From Galeruca laticollis (Eukaryota > Arthropoda > Insecta > Coleoptera > Chrysomelidae), in assembly GCA_963921935.1 (NCBI GenBank), contig OY998176.1, forward strand, positions 137,838,299-137,902,298: a DNA stretch of 64,000 bases, in the 5' to 3' direction. The position numbers and the translations under genes were made by a program. This document shows positions 23,102-35,351 of this stretch, piece after piece. Under the pieces are notes generated by a model that saw nothing but the letters and a program-made list of their open reading frames with translations, was not told the DNA's origin and did not search any database. Each line of letters starts with the position of its first letter. Within the stretch, counting starts at the first letter, position 1.

Positions 23102-24400
23102 GTGATAAGCTTACAAACGAAGACTGTAGTGTTAAATGTGCATGGTGCTGTTGTACATCAAATGCCGGCTGCTACTGTTAGAAATATAGTTTCGAAATGT
23201 TCCAATATGACAGGAGTTAGTGAATCTACTATTTACAGGCTTCTAAGAGAGAGGAAAAATGGAAATATATCGCCACCTAAAAAGTCAACTGGAAGAAAAC
23301 CATTTGACCTTGATGAACATTTGCAAAATACAATAAGACGAAAAGTACATGAATTATATTTTAAAGAAGAGATCCCAACCCTTGACAGAATTCTAAGAAT
23401 GGTGAAGGAGGACGAGAATTTGCCTGACATAGGGCGAAAAACTTTTTGGAAAATATTACACAAATAAAATTTTACTTGGGAGAAGCAAAGTCGCAAATCA
23501 GTGCTAATCGACAACGAAGAAATAATATGTTGGAGACGCCAGTATTTACGAGATATCCGAAAATACAGACAGGAGGGAATACAAATCTATTATCTAGATG
23601 AGACATGGCTCAATGAAGGACATTCAGTGAAAAAAATATGGCAGGACAAAAGTATTCAAACCAGTCGTCTAGCTTTCATAGAAGGTTTATCTACTGGACT
23701 GAAAACTCCTATCGGTAAAGGTCGCCAACTAATAATAACACATATTGGATGCAATCAAGAATTCGTTGAAGGTGGTTTACTGGAGTTTCAGTCAACATCA
23801 ACCAAAGACTATCATGAAGAAATGACTGCAGATGTTTTTACACAAATGGTCGAATTAATTCCAAATAATGCTGTAATCGTTATGGACAATGCCACTTATC
23901 ATTCGCGATTAACAGAAAATCTTCCATCTACCTCTTGGAGAAAAGCTGATATTAGAAACTGGTTAATCGTAAAAGATATACCATTTAGATGATATGTTGC
24001 AAAAAGAACTTTTAAAGGTTGCTTCAGATCACAAGCTACAATTTAAAAAGTTTGTTATTGATGAAAAAGCCAAGAATCGTGGGATAACAGTGCTTCGTTT
24101 GCCGCCATACCATTGTGAATTAAATGCGATAGAGTTAATAGGGCCCAAATGAAAGGTTATGTAGCTAGACGTAATAAAACATTTAAAATGAAAGATGTTC
24201 GTGAACTCATGAAGTACACATTGACAACAATAACTGAAGAGAACTGGAGAGATGCTGTGAATCATGTAATTAAAGAGGAAGAGGAAATGTGGGTTCTAGA
24301 TAACCTCATAGAATAAACTATTGAATCGATAGTGATCTTTTTCGACGAGTCTTCGGATGATTCTTGTATGGCCAGCGAAGAGGATTATACTATGGATTGA
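23102..24400 (+). pseudogene. Tc1/mariner-superfamily transposase (DDE), broken
   Basis: The N-terminal half (23102-23464) has a helix-turn-helix region (TGVSESTIYRLLRERKNG) and a linker. An in-frame TAA at 23465-23467 separates it from the catalytic half, which continues in the same frame to 23992. The catalytic triad is visible: D in YYLDETWLNEGH (about 23590), D in VMDNATYHS (about 23880), and E in LPPYHCELNAIEL (about 24105-24140) after a frameshift near 23987. A second frameshift near 24143 leads to the C-terminal helix region, and a TAA at about 24313-24315 precedes an acidic tail ending at 24400. The LPPYHCELN(P)IEL motif is typical of the IS630-Tc1-mariner group. The ATG is missing and no TIRs could be matched. 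Confidence 0.88.
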
Positions 24401-24884
24401 ATTGTATATTTCCTATTAATGGTATGTTTACTTTACTTAATATACATTAATTCATTTTTAATAAATTTGAATTGAGAATTAAACTATAGTTTCTTTAAAT
24501 AATTCAATTTAATAAAAATGAAAATGTAACTTATTTTATTTCATGTGTAGTGTTGACCGAATCTAATTAAATAAGCAAAATTGACTAATATCGTAATCTC
24601 CGCCACTGCCGCACTGTTTAGCCTTTTGCTGGCGTTGTTCAGTTTTATTACCATATTGTATTTTGAGCTGAAACAGGGATGTACAAATAACCAATATAGA
24701 CACCTACTTGTTTTGCATTAGAATTTTAGTATTTACTTGTAAAATTCTTAGGATCACTCTGTAAGAGATAATTTTCTATTTGAATATTTAATGAGGCTAC
24801 TGTGCTGTCAGACATTGAGATATAGACTATAACAAGAACGTACTATTTAAAAACGCTGAAACTAGTTTCCTAATTAATCTTCTT

Positions 24885-26042
24885 TAGGTAAAGTACATAG
24901 TTTTGTAATGTTTCTAATATAAGTTCCAGTTTTCCTTTTAATTTGATGTAAACGTACTTTATCATCTTTACTAGGAAAAATTTAAACAACTCTAACAAGG
25001 GGCCATTCTAAAGGACGCGAATTTTCTTCCGTGAGCAATACAATATCGTTTTCTTTTAAATTTGGATGAGGATTGAGCCATTTTGGTCTATTTTGTGATT
25101 GGTTTAAATATTCCTTTGTCCAACGTTTCCAAAAATGTTGTTGAACACGAGTACTTCTTCCAAAACGATTTAAGCGATTTTCAGAATTCTCTGGCAAATC
25201 AGGTTCAGGAAAGGATGTAAGACTATCACCAATCAAGAAATGTCCAGGAGTTAAACAAGATAAATCATTTTCATTATTTGAGAGAGGTAGGAGAGGTTTC
25301 GAATTCAAGATTGCTTCTATTTGTGCTAAAATAGTGTTGAACTCTTCAAATGTGAAATAGCTATTTTCAGCTATTTTGTATAAATGATGCTTTGTACTCT
25401 CTACTGCAGCCTCCCAAATACCACCCAATGATGACTCATGAGTGGAATAAATTTGCATACAATCTCTTTACTAGCCAGAAAGTCTACAATGGGATTGTTA
25501 TTACCTTTAACCTTGAAAAAGTCATATAATTCTTTTAGCTGATTTTTTGCCCCAAGAAAATTAGTTCCATTATCACTGAATATGATCGAAGGATTACCTC
25601 TTCTTGAGAAGAATCTTTTCATCAGTCGATAAACTAGAAACCTGTTCTAGATGAACAGCCTTGGAAATCATACAAACAAACACAGCAACATAAAATTTAA
25701 TTAAAGGAGCGTTACAGAGATGTGACAATTTAATAAGAAATGGACCACCAAAATCCACTCCAACTTTATGAAAAGGTTTGCACGGTTTCAACCTAACTGA
25801 AGGTAAACTTGACATCATTTGTTCACAGGATTTTGAATTGAATCTAGCACAAACTATACATTTTCTGATAATCCTTTAATTTCTACAAGACCATTTGAAG
25901 GCCAATATTTTAAATGAAAATTTGATAATGTGGTTTGCGCATCAGCATACCCTAATACAATTGGAGAGAAAATACCTTTTGGAATGATATTTGGTATTAA
26001 ACTTAACGTTAAACTTTCACGACAGCATCTTTTCAAAATCAA
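24885..26042 (-). pseudogene. BEL/Pao retrotransposon integrase region
   Basis: Minus-strand pieces in order: 26042-25854 with the pre-integrase region (FHLKYWPSNG), 25818-25594 with KVGVDFGGPF and a second-strand segment, 25622-25401 with IIFSDNGTNF (second catalytic Asp), 25458-24982 with SSLGGIWEAAVESTKHHL, the Glu-bearing helix, followed by GHFLIGDSL and RPKWLN...NDIVLLTEEN, the BEL/Pao C-terminal region (DUF5641-like). The tail continues degenerate to about 24885. Gag, protease and RT are absent. Frameshifts separate every block. Confidence 0.9.
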
Positions 26043-27726
26043 ATTTTAATGCAACATTTCCTCTGCAAAATTAGCTGTTGAAGCTGTCAAGCCATACAGT
26101 TGTTGAACAAAGACGTCTTCAAAAGTGATATTCTGTTCTCTATGTGAACATAAAGTCTTATGAATAAAATTTTGGTGAATGCCTTATATTTAATCTTATT
26201 TGTTTCTTATAAGTTTTAAATGAATAAGTAACGACGTGAATAAGACTTCACATCATTATTAGTAAACTCCGCGGTCCTACAAATAAAACCAAAACTTGGC
26301 TACTCGTGAAAGTTTTAGTTTCAGAAACTTCAAATGTGTAAGCATCTTGTATGCAATGAAAACTTAGAGCTCAAGGAGCGAACGGTTTTGAGAGTTCTCA
26401 GATATTTAATTGTGGCAGAGAGTTATTTTTAATACTTGAAACAAATAATACATCGAACGCAATTGGAAAATTTTGCTAGTTATGTTATAATTTCAAATTG
26501 AATGAGATTTTCTAGAAAAAAATAATGTGTTTGGCATTATGAATTATTGTTTCTATTCAATAAATTATATATTATAATCCATTTAGTAATAATTTCAAAA
26601 CGACTGGTATTATTGAGGTGAAAACATAACATTACTTCAGTAAGTTGAGAATTGTTGGCCTTTACAATCTAAACTGATAAAATATAACAATATATTGCTT
26701 TGAAAGTGGTCTCGAATGAATTTTGATCCCTTAGAAACCATCGAGCAACAAGGCTTGAAAACAAGATTGGATTGACAACTTAATAGATGCTTATATGATT
26801 GGGGTATGTGTGAGTGTTGAGAGGGTGATTAAGTTCAGAATAGTATTTTTACAATATTGTAACAATTCCAGAATTGAGGAAATAAAAACCTTTTCTTCTT
26901 CCATGTCGGTGTTCTGGAACTTGCATTTTCTAAGATTGAATAATTTGTTCTTATCTTTTTCCACTACAAAATTAGGTGGGAAACAATTTTGACTCGTACT
27001 ATTCTAGGTATCAATTATATGTTCTATAAATATCGTAACAACGTTTCCAGAGCAAAGTTCATGGAGCAATGTTTTTTCTAAAAATATTTTTAAAATGTTC
27101 TCACCACACTTACACAAGAAAAATGGGCATCGTCCTATGGAACTTTTTACTTCTTCGAGTTTTCTGTAAGGTCTGCAGGAAAATCTTATAGAATTATTGA
27201 ATAAACGTTCTAACAGGTCTTAAATAATTCTTATAGCACAGTTACACAGCAATCACGAAAAAATTCTATAGCAGTTCTTTAATGCTACTCTCGAACTCTT
27301 CTATGGAACAGATACAGATGCAATTATTCTTTAGCAGTGCATATTGGTTTCATTATACCATTTATTTATTGCATGGTGTTCTATCTAGAGACCTGAAATC
27401 GTTTAATTGTATATTTTCATAACAAATTGTTTCTGTGCCGCATCAAATCACTGAATGCGCATATGTTAGAAATGATAAAAAATGGGTTTTGTTTTTGATT
27501 ATAATTTAATTGAACTTCGTCGACTGCCATAGACATTCAACTATATCAACCCTGGAACTGCACTCTTGGTTCGCAGAAACACAGAGCGACCTTTCGTCGT
27601 TTGCGGCATTTTAGCGAAACAACGAGGTAAGATGTTACCAATAATACAAGAATGGGTATCCCAGACCTAAGTGTGCATTTTACGGTAATTATTTTGTTCC
27701 AACTTATGTTTATTTATTTTACCAAA
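26043..27726. other. non-coding; right part may be piggyBac 5' leader
   Basis: Mostly stop-dense AT-rich sequence. From about 27530 the GC content rises up to the piggyBac coding remnant, which could be its leader, but no TTAA-flanked terminal repeat was found. Confidence 0.4.
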
Positions 27727-28404
27727 ATGGCTTCACCTAGCAGAGAAAATTGCGTTAACTGAGAGAGGCACATAATATATGGGAGAATGAGAGTGGAAAC
27801 GACATCAATGAAGATATGTTTGGAGGGGACGATTCTGATAAAGATTATGTTAAAGAACAACTCTCGGATAGCAACAATGAACAAAGCGAAGATGAAGACT
27901 AAGTAGTTGATAAACCAGTTAGAAAAATTCCTTGTTTACTGGGGAAAAATGGTCATCGGTGGAGCACACAAGCACGTACAAGACAAGAAAATATTGTATT
28001 ACATTTACCTGACCCCAAAGAAGAAGCTAGAACAGTTCAGTCTCCTGAACAAGCTTGTAATTTATTATTCAATGAACACATGATAGATATTATTATTGTT
28101 TAACACGCACATGAAGAAATTACTCGTGAGTGCAATGATTTTAGAAAGCAGAGTTATAGAAGACCAGTGAATAAAACAGAAGTGAAGGTTTTTATTGGGC
28201 TGTTATTTTTAGCAGGTGAATTACGTATATCAAACTGTAACTTGGACGAACTTTGGTCAGTGAAATTTGGAAATGGAATTTTTAGGGCGACAATGTCACA
28301 GAAGCGATTTCAATTTATAGCTTTATGATAGTAAAGAAACTAGAGCCGAATGAAGGTTAGTTAGAAGTTAGAATTGCTACAGTTAAAGGAGTTTTGAGGT
28401 CATT
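27727..28404 (+). pseudogene. piggyBac transposase N-terminal fragment
   Basis: Begins near MASPSRENC at 27727, passes an acidic segment, and continues with frameshifts and stops into the conserved N-terminal part of the DDE_Tnp_1_7 domain: RKQSYRRPVNKTEVKVFIGL (about 28142-28200), LRISNCNLDELWSVKFGNGI and FRATMSQKRFQFIA (28280-28320), then a DSKETRAE segment (about 28330). The catalytic DDD core lies downstream in intact elements and is missing; the sequence switches to a hAT transposase near 28405. Confidence 0.82.
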
Positions 28405-29895
28405 CATGGTAAGGCCTTACATGAAGTTTAAGGATGTACATGAAGATTGTAGAAAGCACGTTGGTAGCCATTACCACAAATCTTTAACAGCTGCTGCAAA
28501 AGAATTTCTTGATGTCCAGTTGCAAATAGGGCACCATAAGACGATTGAATAAAATAAACAAATATTGTCAGCAGTTATTTCATGCATATTATTTTGTGGG
28601 ATTCATGATTTGCTGCGAACAGTAAAAGAAGAAAATGAGGGAGTTTTCTTGGTCCTTTTAAATTTGAGGATTGACTCCGGTGATGAGAAGTTAAAGAGCC
28701 ACTTAAACGGGCGAAAGCTTATGCTGTAATGGCTGATGAAACAGCAGATATCGCTGGAAAAGAGCAGCTTTTATTGGATTAAGGTTCTACGATGAAAGGC
28801 AAAAAATAATCAGGGGGGACTTTGTAGACTACATTGGGTTAAAATGATTCCACAATTGCTAGCGCAATTCAAAGTTTTTTAATAGAAAATAATTTTTCCG
28901 CCGATAATTGTGTGGGGTTCGGATTTGACGGGTGTTCCACGATGGCCGGCAAAGAAGGTGGTGTACAGGCAATTCTTAAAAAAAAGTACGCTAAATCTTC
29001 ATTTTTCCATTGCTCTAGCCATAGACTAAATCTTGTGGTCAATGATACTAGCAAGCTACCAGAAATAAGAAATACAATTGCACTGCACCATCTGTCGAAT
29101 GAAACTATGCAACAAGAAAATCCGCCTACCAATTGCACTGTGCAGTTACTAAACCAATATTTATCTTAGGCTTAAACATAATTGCAAGATACTCTGCAAT
29201 TTTGGAACCCGCTGTAAATGTTTTACAAGGTAAAAGTATGGATTTGGTTATGGCGAAGAAACATATTGATGATATTCTAGATGTAATCAAAGAAGATCGA
29301 CAAGTTGTCGAAAAATTTTCTTATGAGTTCACAGAAGTAATTCATCATCTGAGTCTGCAGTTGAATACTATTCCCTACCTTGATTTTTTAATTTCGTCTT
29401 CGGATGCTAGATTCTCCTGCTTTTGCTTTAACTTATCTTAATCCTTAAAGAATGCTCAAAATGGCTTCAAAAGATTTCAAAAATAATGCAGAATCTTTCA
29501 TGCAATTTTATAAGTTGGGTGATGTCTCTGCAGAATTAGATTTGTGGTACAATATGTGGAAGAGAAATCTTTTATCAGAAGACAAGTTAAGGGACATTGA
29601 ATTGGCTGCACTTGTGGAGGAAGCTAATGTTTTTTTTTCTGCAACAAGTCACGCACTGCTAATATTAAGTGCTTTCCCATCCACTACTGCTACTGTGGAA
29701 ATATCGTTCAGTACCCTACGAAGGGTAAAAACTTGGCTCAGGAGTACAATGGGTGATGACAAACTCACTGGGTTGTGTTTGATGAGTATGCATCAAAAAT
29801 TTTTGAAGAAAAATCAGGACTGCATAGTGAAAAAAGTTTTGGATAAATTTAGTTTAATCCCAAGAATAATGTTAGTTTATTTTAAGTATAATTAA
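28405..29895 (+). pseudogene. hAT transposase (ZMYM/DUF4371-like type), broken
   Basis: Pieces in order: KFKDVHEDCRKHVGSHYHKS (about 28428, the finger/DUF4371 entry), ADETADIAGKEQL (about 28735, first acidic site), CVGFGFDGCSTMAGKEGGVQ (about 28910-28968, second Asp), FHCSSHRLNLVVND (about 29005), then the long helical insertion at 29133-29441 and the C-terminal dimerisation block 29452-29895 with STTATVEISFSTLRRVKTWLRST. This layout matches hAT-like transposases annotated as zinc finger MYM-type 1-like proteins. Frameshifts and an internal deletion between 29110 and 29150. No left terminal repeat visible. Confidence 0.88.
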
Positions 29896-29971
29896 AATCT
29901 CGAAGTTTTGTTTCCTTTGCCTCTTCCTTATATCCTAAACTTTTACATTTTAGACGATCGAAGACCATGGT

Positions 29972-29990
29972 TTGCCCCCCCCCCCCTGTT
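29972..29990. repeat. candidate right terminus of the hAT element
   Basis: Poly-C run ending CCCTGTTATA about 80 bp after the hAT stop. Read inward it is CAGGGGGGGG..., compatible with the CA(G/T)GG starts of hAT TIRs. The partner end is missing. Confidence 0.35.
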
Positions 29991-30031
29991 ATAAATCCTG
30001 GCTACGTCCTCGATACAACATCTTGAGATTC

Positions 30032-30226
30032 TTAATTTAGTACACCTGTGAAACAAACGGGAATGCCTTCATAGGGCTTTGGACGATGTCTTGTATTTCT
30101 AATTGTGGTGGTCCTCTCTGGAGGTGCGTCGATGTTCATGTTGGCGATATATTTTTCTATCACTCCATGAATATTGTCGACAGGCATGTAAGTATACCCG
30201 TCAACTGTGACAGGTAGTAATCCCAA
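30032..30226 (-). CDS. unrecognised 64-codon ORF
   Basis: Ordered, non-low-complexity composition (MGLLPVTVDGYTYMPVDN, an IEKYIANM segment, a basic TIRNTRHRPKP stretch, and the end PVCFTGVLN). It looks like a fragment of a real protein rather than random AT-rich sequence, but I cannot name a family. A different frame upstream (IISINYSEIFTHWDYY) may be its shifted continuation. No intron signals are convincing. Confidence 0.3.
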   Translation of the reverse strand: MGLLPVTVDGYTYMPVDNIHGVIEKYIANMNIDAPPERTTTIRNTRHRPKPYEGIPVCFTGVLN

Positions 30227-31336
30227 TGTGTGAATATTTCGCTATAATTAATACTTATAATATTTTCTACTTCTGAAGAAGGATTATTTGGTAGCAATAC
30301 AACGTGCTGATGTTAATTTTCACAATCGAAAGTTCGATTAGAAGTTTCCGTAATAATAATTATATTTATTGGGTTTTAAGGTCTCGTCTAAGTTATTGTC
30401 TACATGCACAGCTCAGCTTAACACACCAGAGGTATGAGGTCTTTTGGAATTATTATCAGGAATGCTTATGTTTAGCGCCACATCTCGCTTTTTATTAGAT
30501 CAGGCTGACATCTGGAAACTAAAATAGAAAATATGTGTTGGAAATATATTATTCGAAGAATCAATTTAAAAATTATGTTCCAAAATATTATACTCAGACA
30601 TTGATGAGAAAGTGGAGTAATGTTTGATGTTTATTGATTATTAAGTAGCAAATTACAGGTTAACTGGATATATCGGATGTACCTACAGGCAGATAGATAG
30701 ACTAAGAAACAATCATTTTCGAAAATACTTTTTCTAACCCAATTTTGATTTTTGTACAAATTCAAAGCATTCAAAGATCAATCTGCTGTACGATAATAGA
30801 GTGTGAAAAATAAAATGAAATTAGGTGCCTAAGCCACTTAGTAGAAACCAACACTTTAGGAAGAATGAAGAGAATTTGACAAAAGATTGAATGATTTTTG
30901 ATATTTATTGCTATATCTTATGGGTTTGATACAATATTAATTTGTCTAATTGTGATTATTTTAATGATAAATGGTTTTCGATATAAGGATATGGCGATTA
31001 AACTGCCTGAAAAATATAAATTTGAAATGACGTAACCGACTCAACCAAACAAAACTACTTTGTACTAGGGTAAGGCGTGTTTACAATAAACAGAACTACT
31101 GCAAATGTTTGTTAAGGTAGGAAACAACATATAGATAAACATTCATGTTTATCTTGACGAAGACTACCACTAAACTGACCTCTGGGCGTAAGCACAACCT
31201 CCCGCTATGATCAATAGTCGCTTACCGCCAATCGAGTCCAGACTTTTCACGAATAAACTTATCGTTTAGAAAAGATTAACCCGAATTATTTGTGAAACGA
31301 TTTTTTGTTGCTTGAACTTCTTGAGCAATTAGTTTA
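30227..31336. other. non-coding, nothing recognised
   Basis: Stop-dense on both strands; no repeats matched elsewhere in the window. Confidence 0.45.
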
Positions 31337-34020
31337 GGGGAAGTGACCTGTGACGGCCCTGTGCCAGTGTTGGTCCTGTTACTTTATTTCCTGTTATGTA
31401 TCTTTGGTTGCCTAAGTTATTTACTAGAGACCTTCAATATTGGCCGGTTAGTGTAACATCGAGTTTGCTAGTTATAACTGCGTTTAATGTGGCTTCTATA
31501 AAAAAAATGAATCCGGTAAGTAACTGATGTAAAAAATGACTATTCTAAAATACATTTTGCGTTCGTATCTGTAGGGATTATTGAATACAATTTGGACAGA
31601 GTAATTTCAGTAGGGTCTTCGTTATATATTCTATAGTAGTTTAAAAGTTATGTTTTCACATGAAAAGGTTTTTGTGTTTTTGTATCACATGCCATTGTGC
31701 CTATGATGGCTTCAGACGAGTATTTCTATGATGGCCCCATGGTCATCATAGGAATATGCATCATACGACCATCATAGGAATAAAAATAATTCCTGTTAAT
31801 TTCCGGACAACTCAAAAATAAGGCAGCAGTGGGATGAAAATAACATTGCCGAAGCCTTACAAGCATAACGAAATAAAATAATGGGCTATACAACTGCCGT
31901 AAAAATGTTCAAAGTACCACGAACCACACTACGTATGAGGTTCGTGAATGAACAGGGCAGTAGCAAAGGATATTTAGATGGACATAAGCCTATTTTTGAT
32001 ATTGATACTTAAGCTGAAATTGCAAAGCACGTGATAAATTTAGAAACCTGAGTTAAGAAAGCTTGTTTTCTAAATAGCCGAGAAGCATAAAATGAACCAC
32101 AGAATTATTAGAGAAAAGGGAATGGCAGGTAGAAAGTGGTTGAAAGGATTTCTCGCAAGGAACCGAACGATAACTGTAAGAACTCAAGAGCACGCATCTA
32201 TCGCAAGAGCACAGACATTCGATTAAAAAAAGCATTAAGTTGTTTTTCAGTTTCATTGGAGAAGTTAGGGATAAATATAAATTCTCTCCTGAAAATATAT
32301 TCAATGTTGACGAGAGAGGGATGAGCACAGTTCCTACGAAATCTACCAAAATTCTTGCGACCAAAAGACGGAAACAAATTGGAATTATAAGCAGTGCTGA
32401 GCGTGGACAAAATTATACCGCTGTGTGTTGTATGAACGCCATAGGAACCTTTGTTCCACCCGCTTTTATTTTTCCGCAGAAGCAATTTAAAGCAGAGTTA
32501 ATGGATGGAGCCCCAGTACGCAGTGTGGCATTTTGTCAAGACAATGGTTGGATGAATACTGAAACATTTGTCAAGTGGCTAAAGCACTTGTACGTTAAAG
32601 CATCAAATGAAAATCAAGTGCTTTCAATCCTTGATGGGCATAGTAGTCACAAGGTGCTGGAAGTGCTGGTATATAGCAAGGAAAATGGAATAATACTATT
32701 TTGTCTTCCAGCCCATTGTTCCCATCGCGTCCATCCCCTTGATGTTAGGTTTTTTGCACCTCTTCAAACTTTTTATAACATGGACATTTAAAAATGGATG
32801 AGAGATAACTCAGGACGGACTGTGACTCACTTCCAAGTAAGAAAACTTTTCAATAATGCATACCTCAAGGCTGCGACTCCATCAAATGCAATACATTCTT
32901 TTGAAAAAACAGGTATTCGTCCATTTAATTCAGATGTTTTTGAGGACTGGGAATTTGCAGCTGCTTCAACAACCCATAGGGAGCTGGAAACCACGCGAGA
33001 CGAATCATAGACTATAAATACAAATACCGAAGAACAATCGCAGAATGAAATTGATCTTAAACGAAACTGACCATGTTAACGATACACCAGTTCAAAAGAA
33101 CTTACAGACTTCTCAGAGAAATACGAGTGACCAAGTTGCAAGCACGTCGAAATATTATATAAGCCGAGAACAAATTGAAGAGTTATCTCCTCTCCCATAA
33201 GGAAGAGGAAACGTGGAAAGACTGGTGACCTTAACAGCACTCCAGATATCGACGAAATCAAGGAGTCCAGAAAGGAAGCATTAGATAAAGAGAGAAGAAA
33301 AACAGTGACCGTTGCCAGAAAAAAAATTGGAAAACAAATGAAAGAAGATGGTGATGAGGAAGTTGTGCCTGAACAGAGCTATAGTGATCAATCAGATGCA
33401 GCGTGTCTGTATTGCAACGAGCTCTTTTCTCGTTCTCGTCCTAAAGAATTCTGGCTAAAGTGCCAAACTTGCAAGGGCTGGTGTCACTGCGAATGTGCTG
33501 ATGTTCCTAGGTCAACAAAGACTTTTATTTGTGATGCTTGTCAACCAGCAAAGCATTCTTATTTTTGAGATTACAAAAAAATCATCTCCCTCCTTCTTTT
33601 AAAAAGTTTGGGTATAATTTTTTGTGTGAAATGTATTCTTATATTTTTTATTGCTTATAAGAAATGTAGTTATTCTCCTTTTTGAGTACAATTGAAATAC
33701 ATACATCTTTTTAATACAACTTTTTCAGTTTTAAATGCCTTTTAGTCGAGAAATACTAAGGACTTTTTTATAAAAATCGACTTTTTACAATTTTCATAAA
33801 GAGGGCCATCATAAGATAACGTATGCCTATGATGGACCCTTGATTTTTTTTAAACTTTATGTTTTACGCCAAATGGGAAGTGAATACAAAAGTTTATTCC
33901 CTACAAATGAAGAAAACATATGATAACAAAATATCTGGTTAAATCTTGTAATTATATTACAATTAGTTCTAAAGTTATAACAAAGAAGAATAAGGGGGGC
34001 CATCACAGATTACTTTCCCC
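31337..34020 (+). mobile_element. pogo/Tigger-type DNA transposon with both TIRs
   Basis: Left end GGGGAAGTGACCTGTGACGG (31337 on) and right end read inward GGGGAAAGTAATCTGTGATG form a terminal inverted repeat of about 26 bp with a few mismatches. Both are flanked by TA (31335-31336, 34021-34022), the target duplication of the Tc1/mariner-pogo group. The ATGATGGCC/GGCCATCAT motif recurs just inside both ends (31700-31785 and 33805-33840, 34000), typical of subterminal transposase-binding repeats. Inside is a pogo transposase pseudogene. Confidence 0.88.
31830..33568 (+). pseudogene. pogo-type transposase with C-terminal PHD finger
   Basis: The N-terminal Psq-type HTH remnant lies near 31880-31960 (TTAVKMFKVPRTTLRMRF). 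The DDE_1 domain is at 32240-32791: FNVDERGMSTV (first Asp, about 32300), LSILDGHSSHK (second Asp, about 32625-32655), CLPAHCSHRVHPLDVRFF (third Asp position, about 32703-32755). A stop at 32789-32791 interrupts an otherwise continuous reading to 33008 (SFEKTGIRPFNSDVF). Then follows a basic linker and, at about 33395-33545, a Cys/His array C-x2-C...C-x2-C-x4-H-x2-C...C-x2-C, a PHD finger (CLYCNELF, WCHCECADV, FICDACQ). The PHD-tailed architecture is common in arthropod pogo relatives. Several stops; dead. Confidence 0.88.
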
Positions 34021-34336
34021 TATATTAGTATTTAACTGATTTTTCTAATTTTGGCGCTTACGCCCTTCCGTCGTGACGACGTCGATATCTGTTTTAGAAT
34101 GGAATGACTGAAATACCTCCGTAATTTTTTTGTGTGTTTCAAAGAAGTAAGGAAACTTTCAAAATAATTCAAACATCAAAAATTCAATTCATATAATAAC
34201 GCTGTGCTGTCTTATGATTTCATTTACTTTGACATAAGTTTTTCATCAATCTAGAGAATGTATATATACATTCCACCTTTTTAAATAAACACAACTTTCA
34301 ACTCAGTTTATACCTGAAGTTTTTGCCGTTTCAGAA

Positions 34337-34515
34337 ATAATTCATAATAACGGACGTGATGTGAGTGCTGATATCAGGAGGAGAGAACTGAGTGAAAAAT
34401 CGGAAGGTGTTGCAAAAAATGTTTTACGAACTGTTTTGAAACACCTACAAAGTGAAAATAAAAATGTGGGTCGAATATCAACTGCCAGTGAAAAGGGAAA
34501 AGAGTAACTGCCATA
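34337..34515 (+). CDS. unrecognised exon-like ORF
   Basis: Directly after a strong 3' splice-like sequence (TTTTTGCCGTTTCAG ending at 34335) an open frame of about 59 codons encodes a charged helical stretch (ADIRRRELSEKSEGVAKNVL, then LKHLQSENKNVGR) ending in TAA. The composition is unlike the surrounding AT-rich DNA. No family recognised; it may be a 3' exon of an unlisted gene or an element fragment. Confidence 0.25.
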
Positions 34516-35351
34516 AAAAAACATTTGAATGGAAAATGATTCGAGAAATGTAAATATATCAAACAAACTCTGTGTGTTATAAATTAATGTTGGAATATAA
34601 CTTCAACACTGAATGTATTGCAAATTAAATATCTTTAGGGAAAACGCTGTAACTATAAAAATGTGTATGGAAAATCGCACTAAAAAATAAATATATAGTC
34701 GCATACAAATCTATACATCAGTTTATTTGTCAGTTATCTATGACAAAGGGGGATATTTTTTACCATAGTGTACAATATTATGTGAATTTTATTTTTTAAA
34801 AGTATTACAGGGTCACGTGAAATATTGATGTAATGTGATAATTATTAAATGAAAAAGACTATCCATCTCGAATGTAGTCTGTAGGTAAATAGCAGTAAGT
34901 GAAACTCATAATCAGTACTACAGCATGTATTAATAAAATATGAAGGGGGCAACTAGTTTCGGATCCATCCACATGTAAAATATCATAAGGAGAGAGCCGT
35001 CACATGTCCGTGGCATCCAGCAGATTCCAATATATGTCAGTAGGCAATAAGGGAATACAGTATAGGAAAAATCATTAATAAAAATAATAATGAAATTTTT
35101 TTCATAACTATGTAAAACGTAAAGCACAATGAAAAAATAAACAAAACAGGACAACAATAAGAAAAATAAAATTAGGTCAAAGTATAAAAGAAAAGAAGGA
35201 GAGAAAGTAAAACTAAACTGGACATCGTCGTACGACAGAATATGTCCGAATCTGAAAGTCTAGTATTGTATTATGTAAGCGTAGTGACTCAGTAAATGCC
35301 AAATAGACATGATGGTCGGAGAACTGACAAATGACAAGGACCAATGACAGC
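34516..35351. other. non-coding, nothing recognised
   Basis: AT-rich with several in-frame stops in all frames; no repeats identified. Confidence 0.45.

Noticed and set aside
23003..24600. TIRs of the Tc1/mariner relative
   Set aside because: No pair of ends could be matched beyond short A/T-rich similarity.
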